Positions 44,153 through 52,155 are shown, numbered from the stretch's first letter. The stretch: DNA of 64,000 nucleotides from an uncultured Clostridia bacterium (GCA_947596085.1 CANQEW010000001.1:94009-158008); one strand, 5' to 3'. Program-made: numbers and translations. The notes: generated by a model not told the origin, from the letters alone.

Positions 44153-45769
44153 TTATCCCCACAGCACGCTCAGCATCGGCACGACCTGCTTCTTGCGGCT
44201 CATGATCTTCGGCAAAAAGCAGCTTCCGTTGTGCAGTTCGACGTTGAACGCCTGTCGAATCACATCCTCGTCGCCGATGAACAAAAGTTCCGTTCCCTCG
44301 CGCAGCACGTCGGTGAGCATCAGCAGGATCATGTCGTACTCCTTGTCGACGCGTGTCTTGCGCATCAGCTCCAGGAACTCCTGCCGGCGCTCCAGGATGT
44401 GCTCGGAATTGATGCAGGTGACCTGCCCGATGCCCAGCGCGTGGCCCGCGATGTGGAACTCCTTGAAGTCGGAGAACAGCAGATCCGAGGCGGGCTTGCT
44501 GTCGCTGGTGGAGGCGGAGAAGATCTCGTGGCCCAGCTCGTCCAGCGAGATGCCCGCGATCCGCGCCATGCTCGCCGCGATGTGGCGGTCGCGCTCGGTG
44601 CAGGTGGGCGACTTGAACATGACCGTATCCGACACGATGGCCGAGGCCAGCAGGCCCGCCATCTTCTCCGTGGGCACGATGCCCTTCTCCTGATACATGG
44701 TCGATACGATCGTCGCCGTGCTGCCCACGGGCTCGTTGCGGAAGAACACCGGCCCGCTGGTCTGGATGTCGGCCAGGCGGTGGTGGTCGATGATCGCCAG
44801 CACCTCGGCCTGCTCCAGCCCCGGCACGGACTGCGCCGCCTCATTGTGATCCACCAGCACGACCTGTTTGCGCCGCGGCCGCAGCAGGTGGTAGCGGGAG
44901 AGCGTGCCCACGACCCGCTCCTCCTCGTCGAGGATCGGGTAGCTCTGGGTGCGGTTCTGCAGCACGACCTCGCGCACGTCGTCGATGAAGTCGTCCAGGT
45001 GAAAGCAAACGATGTCGCCCGCGCTGCAGATGCGGCCCACCGGGATGGCGTGGTAGATCACGCGCGAAGCGCGGCTGATGTCGCAGGGCGTGGAGATCAC
45101 GCAGGTGTCCTTCGCCGAGGCGAGCAGTTCGCCGTCGATTTCGGCCTGGCAGAGAATCAGCGTGCGCACGCCGTCCGCGATGGCTCGCTCGATGACGTCG
45201 GGCTGCTGGCCGCAGAGCAGCACGCAGTTCACATCGCCGTAGATGGGCGCGCCGTGCGCCTTGGGCATCGCGATGACGACCTCGCCGGAGACCGTGTTCG
45301 CCAGCGCGTCGGACTCATTGAGCACGTGCCCCTCGAGCGCGCTGAGCAGGTTGAACATCGGCACGTCCTCGATCACCGGGCAGGCGATGGAGCGCATGTC
45401 GAAGCCCGCGATCTCGTCCGCGGTGAGCATGCCCTGCAGGCGCGCGCCCTCGTCCACCACCGGCAGCGCCGGGATGGACGGATTCTGCTGCAGCACGTCC
45501 CAGGCGCGGCTGACCGTGACCGCCGTGCTCAGCGCCGGCGGCGTATCGAAGGCCAGATCGCGCACCTGCGTGCGCACCGAGTGGATGTGCACGGGCGGCT
45601 CGTAGCCGAAGCGGTCGAGCACCATCTTGGTCTCGTCGCTCACGTGTCCGAGCCGCGCCGCCACATACCGGCGGTCTCCCAGCGCGTTGTGCAGCGCCGC
45701 GTAGGCCATCGCCGAGACGATGGAATCCGTGTCCGGATTGCGGTGGCCGACTACATATACCGTATCCAT
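44153..45769 (-). CDS. ppaC: Manganese-dependent inorganic pyrophosphatase with CBS and DRTGG domains
   Basis: The 538-residue family II pyrophosphatase hydrolyses PPi to phosphate. The DHH phosphoesterase part is split around a regulatory insert. GHRNPDTDSIVSAMAY lies at 7-22, the insert contains two CBS-like repeats with a DRTGG-like region between, and the rest follows with IDHHRLADIQ near 315 and the DHHA2 domain with FKSPTCTERD. CBS-pyrophosphatases are inhibited by AMP/ADP and activated by ATP or diadenosine polyphosphates. It is four bases upstream of, or overlaps no, other gene; the FucU-type gene lies directly upstream on the same strand. Confidence 0.94.
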   Translation of the reverse strand: MDTVYVVGHRNPDTDSIVSAMAYAALHNALGDRRYVAARLGHVSDETKMVLDRFGYEPPVHIHSVRTQVRDLAFDTPPALSTAVTVSRAWDVLQQNPSIPALPVVDEGARLQGMLTADEIAGFDMRSIACPVIEDVPMFNLLSALEGHVLNESDALANTVSGEVVIAMPKAHGAPIYGDVNCVLLCGQQPDVIERAIADGVRTLILCQAEIDGELLASAKDTCVISTPCDISRASRVIYHAIPVGRICSAGDIVCFHLDDFIDDVREVVLQNRTQSYPILDEEERVVGTLSRYHLLRPRRKQVVLVDHNEAAQSVPGLEQAEVLAIIDHHRLADIQTSGPVFFRNEPVGSTATIVSTMYQEKGIVPTEKMAGLLASAIVSDTVMFKSPTCTERDRHIAASMARIAGISLDELGHEIFSASTSDSKPASDLLFSDFKEFHIAGHALGIGQVTCINSEHILERRQEFLELMRKTRVDKEYDMILLMLTDVLREGTELLFIGDEDVIRQAFNVELHNGSCFLPKIMSRKKQVVPMLSVLWG

Positions 45770-45773
45770 CTAT

Positions 45774-46217
45774 CTATTCCGCGTCGGTGATGACGCCCTT
45801 CTTCAAAATCACGTTCGCATACAGCGCCGACTCGCCGGACATGATGACCACGCTGGACTTCTCCCGCGTGCGGTCGTAGAACGCGCCGCGCTCGATTTCG
45901 CCGAAGCAGGCCGCGCCGCGCGGGTCGTACTTCGCGACGATCTCCTTGTAGGTGTCCCAGATGGGCGTCTCGACGGTGTCGCCCGGCACCTTGGCCATCA
46001 GCATCACGGGATGCTCCACGTAGGTGTCCAGCGGCATGACCTTCAAGATCGCCTCGAGGATCTCCGGCACGCCGTGACCGTCCATGCGGATCTCGATCTT
46101 GGCGTTGGTGTGGCCGGGGAAGTTGCCGTCGCCGATGGTGAGCTCGTCGCCGTGGCCCATTTCGCACAGAATCTTCAGCAGCTCGGGAGAAATGATCTTC
46201 GGAATTCCTTTCAACAT
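45774..46217 (-). CDS. RbsD/FucU family sugar mutarotase
   Basis: The 147-residue protein begins MLKGIPKIISPELLKILCEMGHGDELTIGDGNFP, the standard FucU/RbsD N-terminus with the catalytic His in MGHGD, and has FYDRTREKSSVVIMSGE-like GESALYANVILKKG at the end. The closest type is L-fucose mutarotase, which interconverts alpha and beta anomers. No fucose pathway genes are present. The start at 46217 follows AAGGAGGG. It lies four bases upstream of the pyrophosphatase gene, so the two may be co-transcribed, though a shared function is not evident. Confidence 0.9.
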   Translation of the reverse strand: MLKGIPKIISPELLKILCEMGHGDELTIGDGNFPGHTNAKIEIRMDGHGVPEILEAILKVMPLDTYVEHPVMLMAKVPGDTVETPIWDTYKEIVAKYDPRGAACFGEIERGAFYDRTREKSSVVIMSGESALYANVILKKGVITDAE

Positions 46218-46319
46218 GGGAAAAGCCCTCCTTATGGAATGATGTAAGTCTCTGATGACATTATACACCATAAGGAGGGTTTTGTCTGCAGGTTTAAAAA
46301 ATATTGTTCCGCCTTTGAA

Positions 46320-46841
46320 TTATTCGACGTTAAAGTGCAGGACTACAGGGATCGTCTCCCCAATACGCTCAAACGCGTCAGAATCGAAAAGGTAGAGCTC
46401 CATTTCAATCTCCTCGACCTCTTCATAAGTCGAAATGTCCGCATCCTCCAAGCCAAAGGTAAAGGTGCCCTTCTGTTTTTTACCAGCGGAAGTATCCCCG
46501 ACTCCGATATTAAATACATCCCATCCGTTGACACTGGCGGAATCCATATATACATCGACTGCTTTATCGCTGTCGTTGACCACCACAACCTGTAATTTCA
46601 AGTTTCCTCCGTAGTCGATCTCATGCTCTCCCGTCAGGTACACCGTCACCCCATCCTGTTCCAGCAGCACCGTGTCCTCCGCCGCGACCAGCTCGCGCTT
46701 GGCGAGCTCGTTGCGCGCGCCGTCCACCAGCGCGTGAAGCTCGTCGTCGCTCATCGCCGCGAAATCCATTCCCTCCGCGACAGCGGAGCAGAGCGAGCAG
46801 GCAAACAAAACCGCCATCAGAAACGCAAGAACCTTCTTCAT
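46320..46841 (-). CDS. Secreted protein with C-terminal beta-sandwich-like domain
   Basis: The 173-residue protein has a signal peptide (MKKVLAFLMAVLFACSLCSA, cleaved near AVAEG) and a short helical region (MDFAAMSDDELHALVDGARNELAKRE). An all-beta domain of about 110 residues follows, with EHEIDYGGNLKLQVVVVNDSDKAVDVYM, rather like the DUF5067 or immunoglobulin-like domains of Firmicute exported proteins. I do not recognise a family with certainty. The start at 46841 follows GGAGAGAGG. The promoter is bracketed by two matching operator-like sites and faces an XRE regulator gene, which probably controls it. Confidence 0.72.
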   Translation of the reverse strand: MKKVLAFLMAVLFACSLCSAVAEGMDFAAMSDDELHALVDGARNELAKRELVAAEDTVLLEQDGVTVYLTGEHEIDYGGNLKLQVVVVNDSDKAVDVYMDSASVNGWDVFNIGVGDTSAGKKQKGTFTFGLEDADISTYEEVEEIEMELYLFDSDAFERIGETIPVVLHFNVE

Positions 46842-46870
46842 GAAAACCTCTCTCCTTCTCTTTACTGGAT

Positions 46871-46886
46871 AGTACTTAAAAGTTCT
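46871..46886. promoter_or_regulatory. XRE operator-like site 1
   Basis: AGTACTTAAAAGTTCT is a near-palindrome that shares AGTACTT-NN-AAGT-N-(C/T)-T with the site at 46927-46942. It lies about ten bases downstream of the minus-strand -10 box. Confidence 0.6.
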
Positions 46887-46895
46887 ATCAAAATC

Positions 46896-46925
46896 ATAAT
46901 ACACCAAACCATGCCATAATGTCAA
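46896..46925 (-). promoter_or_regulatory. SigA promoter of the secreted-protein gene
   Basis: On the minus strand TTGACA (46925-46920) and TATTAT (46901-46896) are 18 bases apart. Confidence 0.75.
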
Positions 46926-46926
46926 T

Positions 46927-46942
46927 AGTACTTTGAAGTATT
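46927..46942. promoter_or_regulatory. XRE operator-like site 2
   Basis: AGTACTTTGAAGTATT matches site 1 in 12 of 16 bases. It lies immediately upstream of the minus-strand -35 box and 25 bases before the XRE start codon, so it could control both genes. Confidence 0.6.
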
Positions 46943-46966
46943 AAGCCGGCGGAGGGAGGCGCGCGC

Positions 46967-47182
46967 ATGTACTTTCAGCGGATTCGCGATCTGCGCGAGG
47001 ACGCCGACCTCACGCAGACGGCCGTGGCGCGCCTGCTCGGCATCCAGCAGACGGTCTATTCCCGCTACGAGCGCGGCTTTCAGACCATTCCGCTGGAACA
47101 CCTCATCAAGCTCGCGGACTACTACGACGTGTCGCTGGACTATCTAACCGGGCGCACCAGGCGGATGGAAGTCAATAAGTGA
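46967..47182 (+). CDS. XRE family helix-turn-helix regulator
   Basis: The 71-residue protein is a single HTH_3 domain: RIRDLREDADLTQTAVARLLGIQQTVYSRYERGFQTIPLEHLIKLADYYDVSLDYLTG. It has no effector domain. It follows GGAGG and ends inside a perfect terminator hairpin (47177-47209). It is divergent from the secreted-protein gene and shares paired operator-like sites with it, so repression of both is likely. Confidence 0.9.
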   Translation: MYFQRIRDLREDADLTQTAVARLLGIQQTVYSRYERGFQTIPLEHLIKLADYYDVSLDYLTGRTRRMEVNK

Positions 47183-47209
47183 GGGGACGGCCGGGCCGTC
47201 CCCTCACTT
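47177..47209 (+). terminator. Terminator of the XRE gene
   Basis: AAGTGAGGGGACGGCC and its complement form a long G-C-rich stem that includes the stop codon, followed by TTTGC. Confidence 0.7.
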
Positions 47210-47214
47210 TGCGC

Positions 47215-47244
47215 TTGTATTCTTCATCTTCGATTGTGTATAAT
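47215..47244 (+). promoter_or_regulatory. Promoter of the small membrane-protein gene
   Basis: TTGTAT (47215-47220) and TATAAT (47239-47244) are 18 bases apart, 29 bases before the start codon. Confidence 0.7.
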
Positions 47245-47273
47245 GGAATTATCAAATCTGTTCGGAGGTTTCT

Positions 47274-47528
47274 ATGCTGGATCTGCGTTCTTTGATCGGG
47301 GAACTGCCCTCGGCGCTTCAATATGTGATCGTGCTCGCGCTGGTGATGGTGCTGCTCTACGTGGCGCTGTGGCTCACGCGCAAGATCGGCGCGCACTTCA
47401 ATTCCGAGAAGGTGACCTATGACGATCCGGAGAAGTACGCCGACTCCGTGCCCGATCTCTTCGCCACCACCCAGTTTCGCAAACAGAAGCCCAACGGCGG
47501 CGGGCAGGAGGACAAGAAGGAAGACTAG
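47274..47528 (+). CDS. Small single-pass membrane protein
   Basis: The 84-residue product has one hydrophobic helix (about 16-35, LQYVIVLALVMVLLYVALWL), then a charged tail (KIGAHFNSEKVTYDDPEKYADSVPDLF) ending in Gly, Asp and Lys residues. I know no family. A good promoter and the CGGAGG ribosome site support a real gene. The stop overlaps the convergent tRNA-dihydrouridine synthase gene by four bases. Confidence 0.7.
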   Translation: MLDLRSLIGELPSALQYVIVLALVMVLLYVALWLTRKIGAHFNSEKVTYDDPEKYADSVPDLFATTQFRKQKPNGGGQEDKKED

Positions 47529-48535
47529 CGTGTATCCAGCGGGGCCGAGTGAACGCGCTCCGGGTGGACGTACAGATCGTTCGCCCGGGCGAGGCCGTTC
47601 AAAAAGCACTCGTGGAGACCGCGATATTCGTCCAGCGTCTGCGCCGCCTTGACCCGCTCGAACAGCGCGTCCGCGCCGGTCAGCCCCTCCAGAAACCACT
47701 GGCTGTACTTGCGCATCTCCTGGATGGCGAAGCGCTCGGGCTTCTGCGCGCACAGGCGCTCCGCGAAGCGCAGCAGCGCGCCGACCCGCTCGGCCGCGTC
47801 CCGCTGCGCAACCTTCTCCCCGCGCTCCAGCCTGCGAATATCGTCGAAGATCCACGGCGACTTCAGCGCCGCGCGGCCGATGCACACGCCGTCTGCGCCC
47901 ACCGCGCGCGCAAACCGCGCCGCGTCCCCGGCGCGCACCACCGCGCCGTTGGCATAGAGCGGAATGGAGACCGCCTCCCGCACGCGGCGCATCGCTTCGA
48001 GGTTCACCTCGCCCGAATACATCTGCAGCTTCGTCCGGCCGTGCAGAATCACGGCCCGCGCACCCGCGTCCTCGGCCATGCGCGCGATCTCCGGGGCGGT
48101 GATGTGCGCGTCGTCCCACCCCAGGCGCAGCTTCAGCCGCACCGGCAGCGACACCGCGCCGCACACCGCGCGCAGAATCGCGCCGCACTTCTCTGGCTCG
48201 CGCAGCAGCGCCGCGCCGTTGCCGCTGCGGATCGCCACCCGCGCCGGGCAGCCCATGTTGATCTCGATCAGGTCGAAGCGGTTCAGCGCCTCCAGCCGGG
48301 CCGCCGCCCGCGCCAGAATCTCCGGGTCGCTGCCCAATAGCTGCGCGGCCAGTTCGCCCTCCTCGGGGCGGCGCGTCAGCAGCGCCTCCATGACGGGCGC
48401 GCGCCGGCGCTTCGCCCGGGCCACGCCCGCCGCGCCGATCATCTCCGTGGTCGCTCCGTCCGCGCCGTACTCGAAGCACAGGCTGCGAAACGCCGCGCTG
48501 CTCATGCCGTCCATCGACGCCAGCAGGCACCGCAA
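47525..48535 (-). CDS. dus: tRNA-dihydrouridine synthase
   Basis: The 336-residue flavoenzyme reduces uridine to dihydrouridine in the tRNA D-loop. The TIM barrel shows LLASMDGMSSAAFRSLC at the start, the catalytic Cys in EINMGCPARVAIRSGNGAALL near residue 97, VRLKLRLGW, VILHGRTKLQMYSGEVN, IPLYANGAVV and GADGVCIGRAALKSPWIF for FMN binding. Motif spacing is normal, although the first is divergent (the family has APMAGVTD). It starts at TTG 48535 after GAGAGG; no closer ATG exists. Confidence 0.92.
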   Translation of the reverse strand: MRCLLASMDGMSSAAFRSLCFEYGADGATTEMIGAAGVARAKRRRAPVMEALLTRRPEEGELAAQLLGSDPEILARAAARLEALNRFDLIEINMGCPARVAIRSGNGAALLREPEKCGAILRAVCGAVSLPVRLKLRLGWDDAHITAPEIARMAEDAGARAVILHGRTKLQMYSGEVNLEAMRRVREAVSIPLYANGAVVRAGDAARFARAVGADGVCIGRAALKSPWIFDDIRRLERGEKVAQRDAAERVGALLRFAERLCAQKPERFAIQEMRKYSQWFLEGLTGADALFERVKAAQTLDEYRGLHECFLNGLARANDLYVHPERVHSAPLDTR

Positions 48536-48569
48536 GGTTCGATCATCCTCTCGTTACAAACTGAAAGCC

Positions 48570-49442
48570 TCATTCGCGGCAACCGCGCCGAAACCGCCGC
48601 GCGATCTCCCGCGCGCCCGCTTCGAGCCGCGCCTCCGCGCCTACGCCCAGGATATTCGTCAAATGCCGGTATTCGTCCATCGAACCCCGCGCATGGGGCA
48701 CCGCGTAGGCCCCCGCGTCGCTGCCGGGGGCAATCATTCCGCCCATCGCGGCGAAGCGGCGGATGTTCTCCGCCTGCAGTTCGAACAGCGGCCGCAGCAC
48801 CGCGTCCGGGTAGCGCCCCTCGCCGATGAGGTTGCCCACGGTGGAGATCGTCGGCGTCCAAACGACGTTCGCCTCCGCCATGGCTGCGAGCGCCTCCTCA
48901 TCCAGATACGCGCCGTGCTCCACGGAGTCCACCCCCGCCTCCGCCGCGGCGCGCACGATGGCCGCGCCGTTGGCGTGGGCCATCACGCGAAACCCCTCCC
49001 CGTGGGCGATGCGGATCAGCTCCGCGATCTCCTCCGGCGGCAGCGGCTCGCTGGTGATCCGCCCGAAGCGGTCGAAGTCCATCAGGCCAGAGATCATGAT
49101 CTTGATGAAGTCCGCGCCCGCGGCCTTCGCCTCGGCCACCAGCGCGGCGTACTCTTCCATCGTATCGTAGCCCCGGCCGATGAAGCCGCCGTAGCGGCCG
49201 TTGCGGTGGATGGGAAAGATGGGCGTGCGGTAGTCGATTCCATACTCCCCCGCGATCTTCGCCGCGAACGCGCCCACGCCCCAGGCGTCGCCGCCGTCGC
49301 GCAGAAACGCAAATCCCGCGTCGCGGTAGTCCGCGAGGCGCGCGCGAATCAGCGCCTCGTCGGGGCGCTCCTTCTGGTGGTCGATGGCGGCGCGGTAGTA
49401 TACGCCGTCCAGGATCATGTGCATGTGGCAGTCCGCGCGCAC
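48570..49442 (-). CDS. Amidohydrolase family protein
   Basis: The 290-residue metal-dependent hydrolase has an N-terminal metal site DCHMHMILDG, a Lys candidate in DFIKIMISGLMDFD, the His segments VMAHANGAAIVRAA and SVEHGAYLDEEAL, and a final Asp in IAPGSDAGAYAVPHARG. This ordering is that of the imidazolonepropionase/prolidase-like subtype. The substrate is unknown. It starts at GTG 49442 after GGAGGGG and lies 35 bases upstream of the dihydrouridine synthase on the same strand, so the two may be co-transcribed. Confidence 0.85.
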   Translation of the reverse strand: MRADCHMHMILDGVYYRAAIDHQKERPDEALIRARLADYRDAGFAFLRDGGDAWGVGAFAAKIAGEYGIDYRTPIFPIHRNGRYGGFIGRGYDTMEEYAALVAEAKAAGADFIKIMISGLMDFDRFGRITSEPLPPEEIAELIRIAHGEGFRVMAHANGAAIVRAAAEAGVDSVEHGAYLDEEALAAMAEANVVWTPTISTVGNLIGEGRYPDAVLRPLFELQAENIRRFAAMGGMIAPGSDAGAYAVPHARGSMDEYRHLTNILGVGAEARLEAGAREIARRFRRGCRE

Positions 49443-49488
49443 GGGGCACCCCTCCTCTCGCGTTCCTTCCCCATTATACGCGCATCAA

Positions 49489-49516
49489 TTGACAAAATCA
49501 ATTTTTGTTTTATAAT
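49489..49516 (+). promoter_or_regulatory. SigA promoter of rubrerythrin
   Basis: TTGACA (49489-49494) and TATAAT (49511-49516) are 16 bases apart, in a very AT-rich stretch, 57 bases before the start. Confidence 0.8.
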
Positions 49517-49573
49517 AATAAGCGTTAGAAAGATCGGAATCCCGGTTATATATTCAACAGGAGGTGTCATACA

Positions 49574-50107
49574 ATGAATCTGAAGGGCAGCAAGACGGAG
49601 AAGAATTTGATGAGCGCGTTCGCCGGCGAGAGCCAGGCGCGCAACAAGTACACCTACTTCGCCAGCGTCGCGAAGAAGGAGGGCTACGAGCAGATCGCGG
49701 AGATCTTCCTCAAGACCGCCGACAACGAAAAGGAACACGCCAAGATGTGGTTCAAGGCGCTGGGCGAGCTGGGCGATACCGCCAAGAACCTGGCCGCGGC
49801 CGCCGACGGCGAGAACTACGAGTGGACCGACATGTACGAGGGCTTCGCCAAGGACGCCGAGGAGGAGGGCTTCGTGGAGCTCGCCGCCAAGTTCCGCGCC
49901 GTGGCGCTGATCGAGAAGTCCCACGAGGAGCGCTACCGCAAGCTTCTGCACAATGTGGAGATGCAGGAAGTCTTCAAGAAGAGCGAGATGAAGATGTGGG
50001 AGTGCCGCAACTGCGGCCACCTGGTGATGGGCACCGAGGCGCCCGAGGTCTGCCCCGTTTGCGCGCATCCTCGCTCCTACTTCGAGGTTCGCAAGGAGAA
50101 TTATTAA
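49574..50107 (+). CDS. rbr: Rubrerythrin
   Basis: The 177-residue protein has an N-terminal four-helix ferritin-like domain with di-iron ligands in [38 protein letters not shown] and [11 protein letters not shown]-terminal rubredoxin-like domain follows ([10 protein letters not shown], then CPVCAHP). It reduces hydrogen peroxide to water in anaerobes. A strong promoter and a perfect terminator (50120-50147) frame it. The adjacent FTR-like protein may pass electrons in the same stress response. Confidence 0.96.
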   Translation: MNLKGSKTEKNLMSAFAGESQARNKYTYFASVAKKEGYEQIAEIFLKTADNEKEHAKMWFKALGELGDTAKNLAAAADGENYEWTDMYEGFAKDAEEEGFVELAAKFRAVALIEKSHEERYRKLLHNVEMQEVFKKSEMKMWECRNCGHLVMGTEAPEVCPVCAHPRSYFEVRKENY

Positions 50108-50119
50108 ATCTCAAACGCG

Positions 50120-50147
50120 AAGGCCGGCCCGCGCGGGCCGGCCTTTT
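50120..50147 (+). terminator. Terminator of rubrerythrin
   Basis: A G-C-rich self-complementary stem built on GGCCGGCCCG and CGGGCCGGCC is followed by TTTTT. Confidence 0.85.
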
Positions 50148-50167
50148 TCGCCGAAAGGAGCTTTCCC

Positions 50168-50365
50168 ATGAAGGTTCGCTTCAATGAGGATCCGGAAATC
50201 GTGAACACCGTGAAGGCCGGTCTGGAGCGCACCGGCGGCTACTGTCCCTGCCGCCTGGAGCGCAGCGAGGATACGAAGTGCGTCTGCCGCGAGTTCCGGG
50301 AGCAGATCCGAGACCCGGAATTCGAAGGCTACTGCCACTGCCTGCTTTACTACAAGGAGAAATGA
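50168..50365 (+). CDS. Ferredoxin-thioredoxin-reductase catalytic-subunit-like protein
   Basis: The 65-residue protein carries the FTR beta motif set: GYCPCRL, KCVCREFREQI and EGYCHCLLYYKEK. Each pair of cysteines spaced C-X-C supplies the 4Fe-4S cluster and the redox-active disulfide. In plants and cyanobacteria this subunit transfers electrons from ferredoxin to thioredoxin. Stand-alone copies in anaerobes are of uncertain role. The ATG follows AAAGGAG. It lies next to rubrerythrin and 12 bases before the ketopantoate-reductase-like gene. Confidence 0.9.
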   Translation: MKVRFNEDPEIVNTVKAGLERTGGYCPCRLERSEDTKCVCREFREQIRDPEFEGYCHCLLYYKEK

Positions 50366-50377
50366 GGTCTGCAAACC

Positions 50378-51292
50378 ATGAAGATCAACCATGTGGCGAT
50401 CTGCGGCATGGGCGCGCTGGGCATGCTCTTCGGCGCGCGCATCATCGACCATGAGGGCCCCGGCGCCGCGCACTACGTGATGGACGCGCGCCGGTTGGAA
50501 AAGTACGCCCGGCGCCCCTTCTACATCAACGGCGTCCCCCGCGAGCTGCCCATGCGCGACGGCGCGCGGGACGTCCCTGCGGATTTGCTGATCGTCGCGG
50601 TCAAGGCCACGGGGCTCGCGGACGCGCTGGACACGATGGCGCGCTGCGTGGGGCCGAACACCGTGATCCTGTCCGCGCTCAACGGCATCACCAGCGAGGA
50701 GATTCTGGGCGAGCGCTTCGGCCGCGAGCACATGATCTACGCCGTGGCGCAGGGCATGGATGCCGTGAAGATGGGCGAGCGCCTCACCTTCACCAATCCG
50801 GGCAAGCTCATCATCGGCGCCCGGGAGCCCTCCCAGCGGGAGAACCTGCGCTCCGTCTGTGAATTCTTCGACCGCGTGGGCATGCCCTACGCGGTGGAGG
50901 AGGACATCATGCACCGCCTGTGGGGAAAGCTGATGCTGAACGTGGGCATCAACCAGTGCTGCATGGTCTACGAGGCGAACTACGGCCAGTGCGTCAATCC
51001 GAAGGGCGAGCCCTACCGCACGCTGATCGCCGCCATGCGCGAGGTGATCGCGGTGGCGCGCTGCGAGGGCATCGAGCTGGACGAGAGCGAATTGAGCGAC
51101 TACGTCCGCTTGATGGGCACGCTCGACCCGGAGGCCATGCCGTCGATGCGCCAGGACGCCCTCGCACACCGGCCTTCGGAGGTCGAGCTGTTCGCGGGAA
51201 CCATCCGCGAAAAGGCGCGCAGGCACGGGATTCTCGTGCCCGCGAACGACTTCCTCTACGAGCGGATCCAGGCGATGGAGGCGGCCTACTGA
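50378..51292 (+). CDS. panE: Ketopantoate reductase family protein
   Basis: The 304-residue NADPH-dependent enzyme has the nucleotide loop ICGMGALGMLFGARI at 9-23. The catalytic Lys candidate is in IVAVKATGLADAL, SALNGITSEEILGERFG follows, and LWGKLMLNVGINQC in the C-terminal helical domain is typical of ApbA/PanE. PanE reduces 2-dehydropantoate to pantoate in coenzyme A synthesis. Family members of other specificity exist, and no other pan gene is near, so the exact substrate is uncertain. The start follows GAGGT. Confidence 0.85.
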   Translation: MKINHVAICGMGALGMLFGARIIDHEGPGAAHYVMDARRLEKYARRPFYINGVPRELPMRDGARDVPADLLIVAVKATGLADALDTMARCVGPNTVILSALNGITSEEILGERFGREHMIYAVAQGMDAVKMGERLTFTNPGKLIIGAREPSQRENLRSVCEFFDRVGMPYAVEEDIMHRLWGKLMLNVGINQCCMVYEANYGQCVNPKGEPYRTLIAAMREVIAVARCEGIELDESELSDYVRLMGTLDPEAMPSMRQDALAHRPSEVELFAGTIREKARRHGILVPANDFLYERIQAMEAAY

Positions 51293-51299
51293 AGCGCCC

Positions 51300-51848
51300 A
51301 TGGATGTACGTCTCGAGCGCATGGGCCGGAACCGCCGGGAGATGAGGTGGATGAAGGCGCTCTTTTTGAGCGCATTCCCGCCGGAGGAGCGGCCGCCGTT
51401 CTTCATCATGCGGTGGCGGGCAAAGCAAGGCGTGGACTGGTGGAAGATTCTCGCCGGCGGGCGGCTGGCGGGCTTCTTTTACGTGCTCCGGGACGGCAGG
51501 CTCGCCTACATCTTCCACTTCGCCATTCACCAGGACTTCCGGGGCCGGGGCGTCGGCACCTCGGCGCTGAAGGCGCTGTTGGAGCGCTGTGCCGGCGAGC
51601 GGCTGTTTCTCGCCATCGAACAGATCGATCCGGCGGCGGAGAACTACGCGGAGCGCGTAAAGCGCAAGCGCTTCTACCTGCGCTGCGGTCTGCAGGAGCT
51701 TCACCAGCGGGTTCAGGAGGGCGAAGTGATCTACGACCTGCTGGGCGTGGGCGGGCCGGTGACCGACGCGGAGTACCAGCGTCTGATTCAAAAATGGATG
51801 GTATGGCCCCTCACGAGGACGGTGACGATGCGAATCCTCGAACCGTGA
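51300..51848 (+). CDS. GNAT family N-acetyltransferase
   Basis: The 182-residue protein has the acetyl-CoA binding motif FAIHQDFRGRGVGTSALKALLE, with the Q/R-x-x-G-x-G/A loop, preceded by YVLRDGRLAYIFHF. The substrate is unknown. It lies seven bases after the panE stop, in the same direction, so it belongs to that unit. Its start is weakly supported: the nearest GGAGG is 17 bases upstream of the ATG. Structured repeat copy B follows the gene. Confidence 0.85.
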   Translation: MDVRLERMGRNRREMRWMKALFLSAFPPEERPPFFIMRWRAKQGVDWWKILAGGRLAGFFYVLRDGRLAYIFHFAIHQDFRGRGVGTSALKALLERCAGERLFLAIEQIDPAAENYAERVKRKRFYLRCGLQELHQRVQEGEVIYDLLGVGGPVTDAEYQRLIQKWMVWPLTRTVTMRILEP

Positions 51849-51865
51849 CCGGCCGTCTCAAGCGT

Positions 51866-51887
51866 GTCGAAAAAGCCTTTTCGACAC
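51866..51887 (+). terminator. Short hairpin after the GNAT gene
   Basis: GTGTCGAAAA and TTTTCGACAC form a perfect stem next to the start of repeat copy B; it may terminate the panE unit. Confidence 0.5.
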
Positions 51888-51888
51888 T

Positions 51889-52083
51889 TGCACGGGAAAT
51901 CTGAGGATTTCCCGTGCGTAGGAGAAGGACTTCGGTTTCCTGAAAATCTCACGATTTTCCGGGCGGAAACCTGACTGAAGGTATTGTTTTTGTCTGCGTT
52001 GTACTCCGACAAAAAACAAATCCGCCGCACATGTCGCCGGATTTGATGGAACAAGGTCGTTCTGCGGCCGGCTTTTTTGACAG
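51889..52083 (+). repeat. 195-nt structured intergenic repeat, copy B
   Basis: The element matches copy A over its full length. Hairpins are 51890-51901 with 51906-51917, 51934-51947 with 51954-51971 (interrupted), 51986-51994 with 52008-52017, and 52018-52024 with 52038-52044. It ends CTTTTTTGACAG. Where the sequence differs from copy A in a stem, the opposite strand usually differs too. It lies between convergent genes (GNAT and ftsH). Bases 51849-52155 hold this repeat and two flanking hairpins, but no gene. Confidence 0.8.
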
Positions 52084-52090
52084 TCTGAAA

Positions 52091-52125
52091 CGAGGGCGCG
52101 CGGGGAGTTTCCCCGCGCGCCCTCG
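52091..52125. terminator. Perfect hairpin after ftsH
   Basis: Fifteen perfect pairs (52091-52105 with 52111-52125) around AGTTT lie 31 bases past the ftsH stop on the minus strand, followed there by TTTC. Confidence 0.65.
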
Positions 52126-52155
52126 CTTTGGTCTTCGTTGGGTTGAACGGATGGC

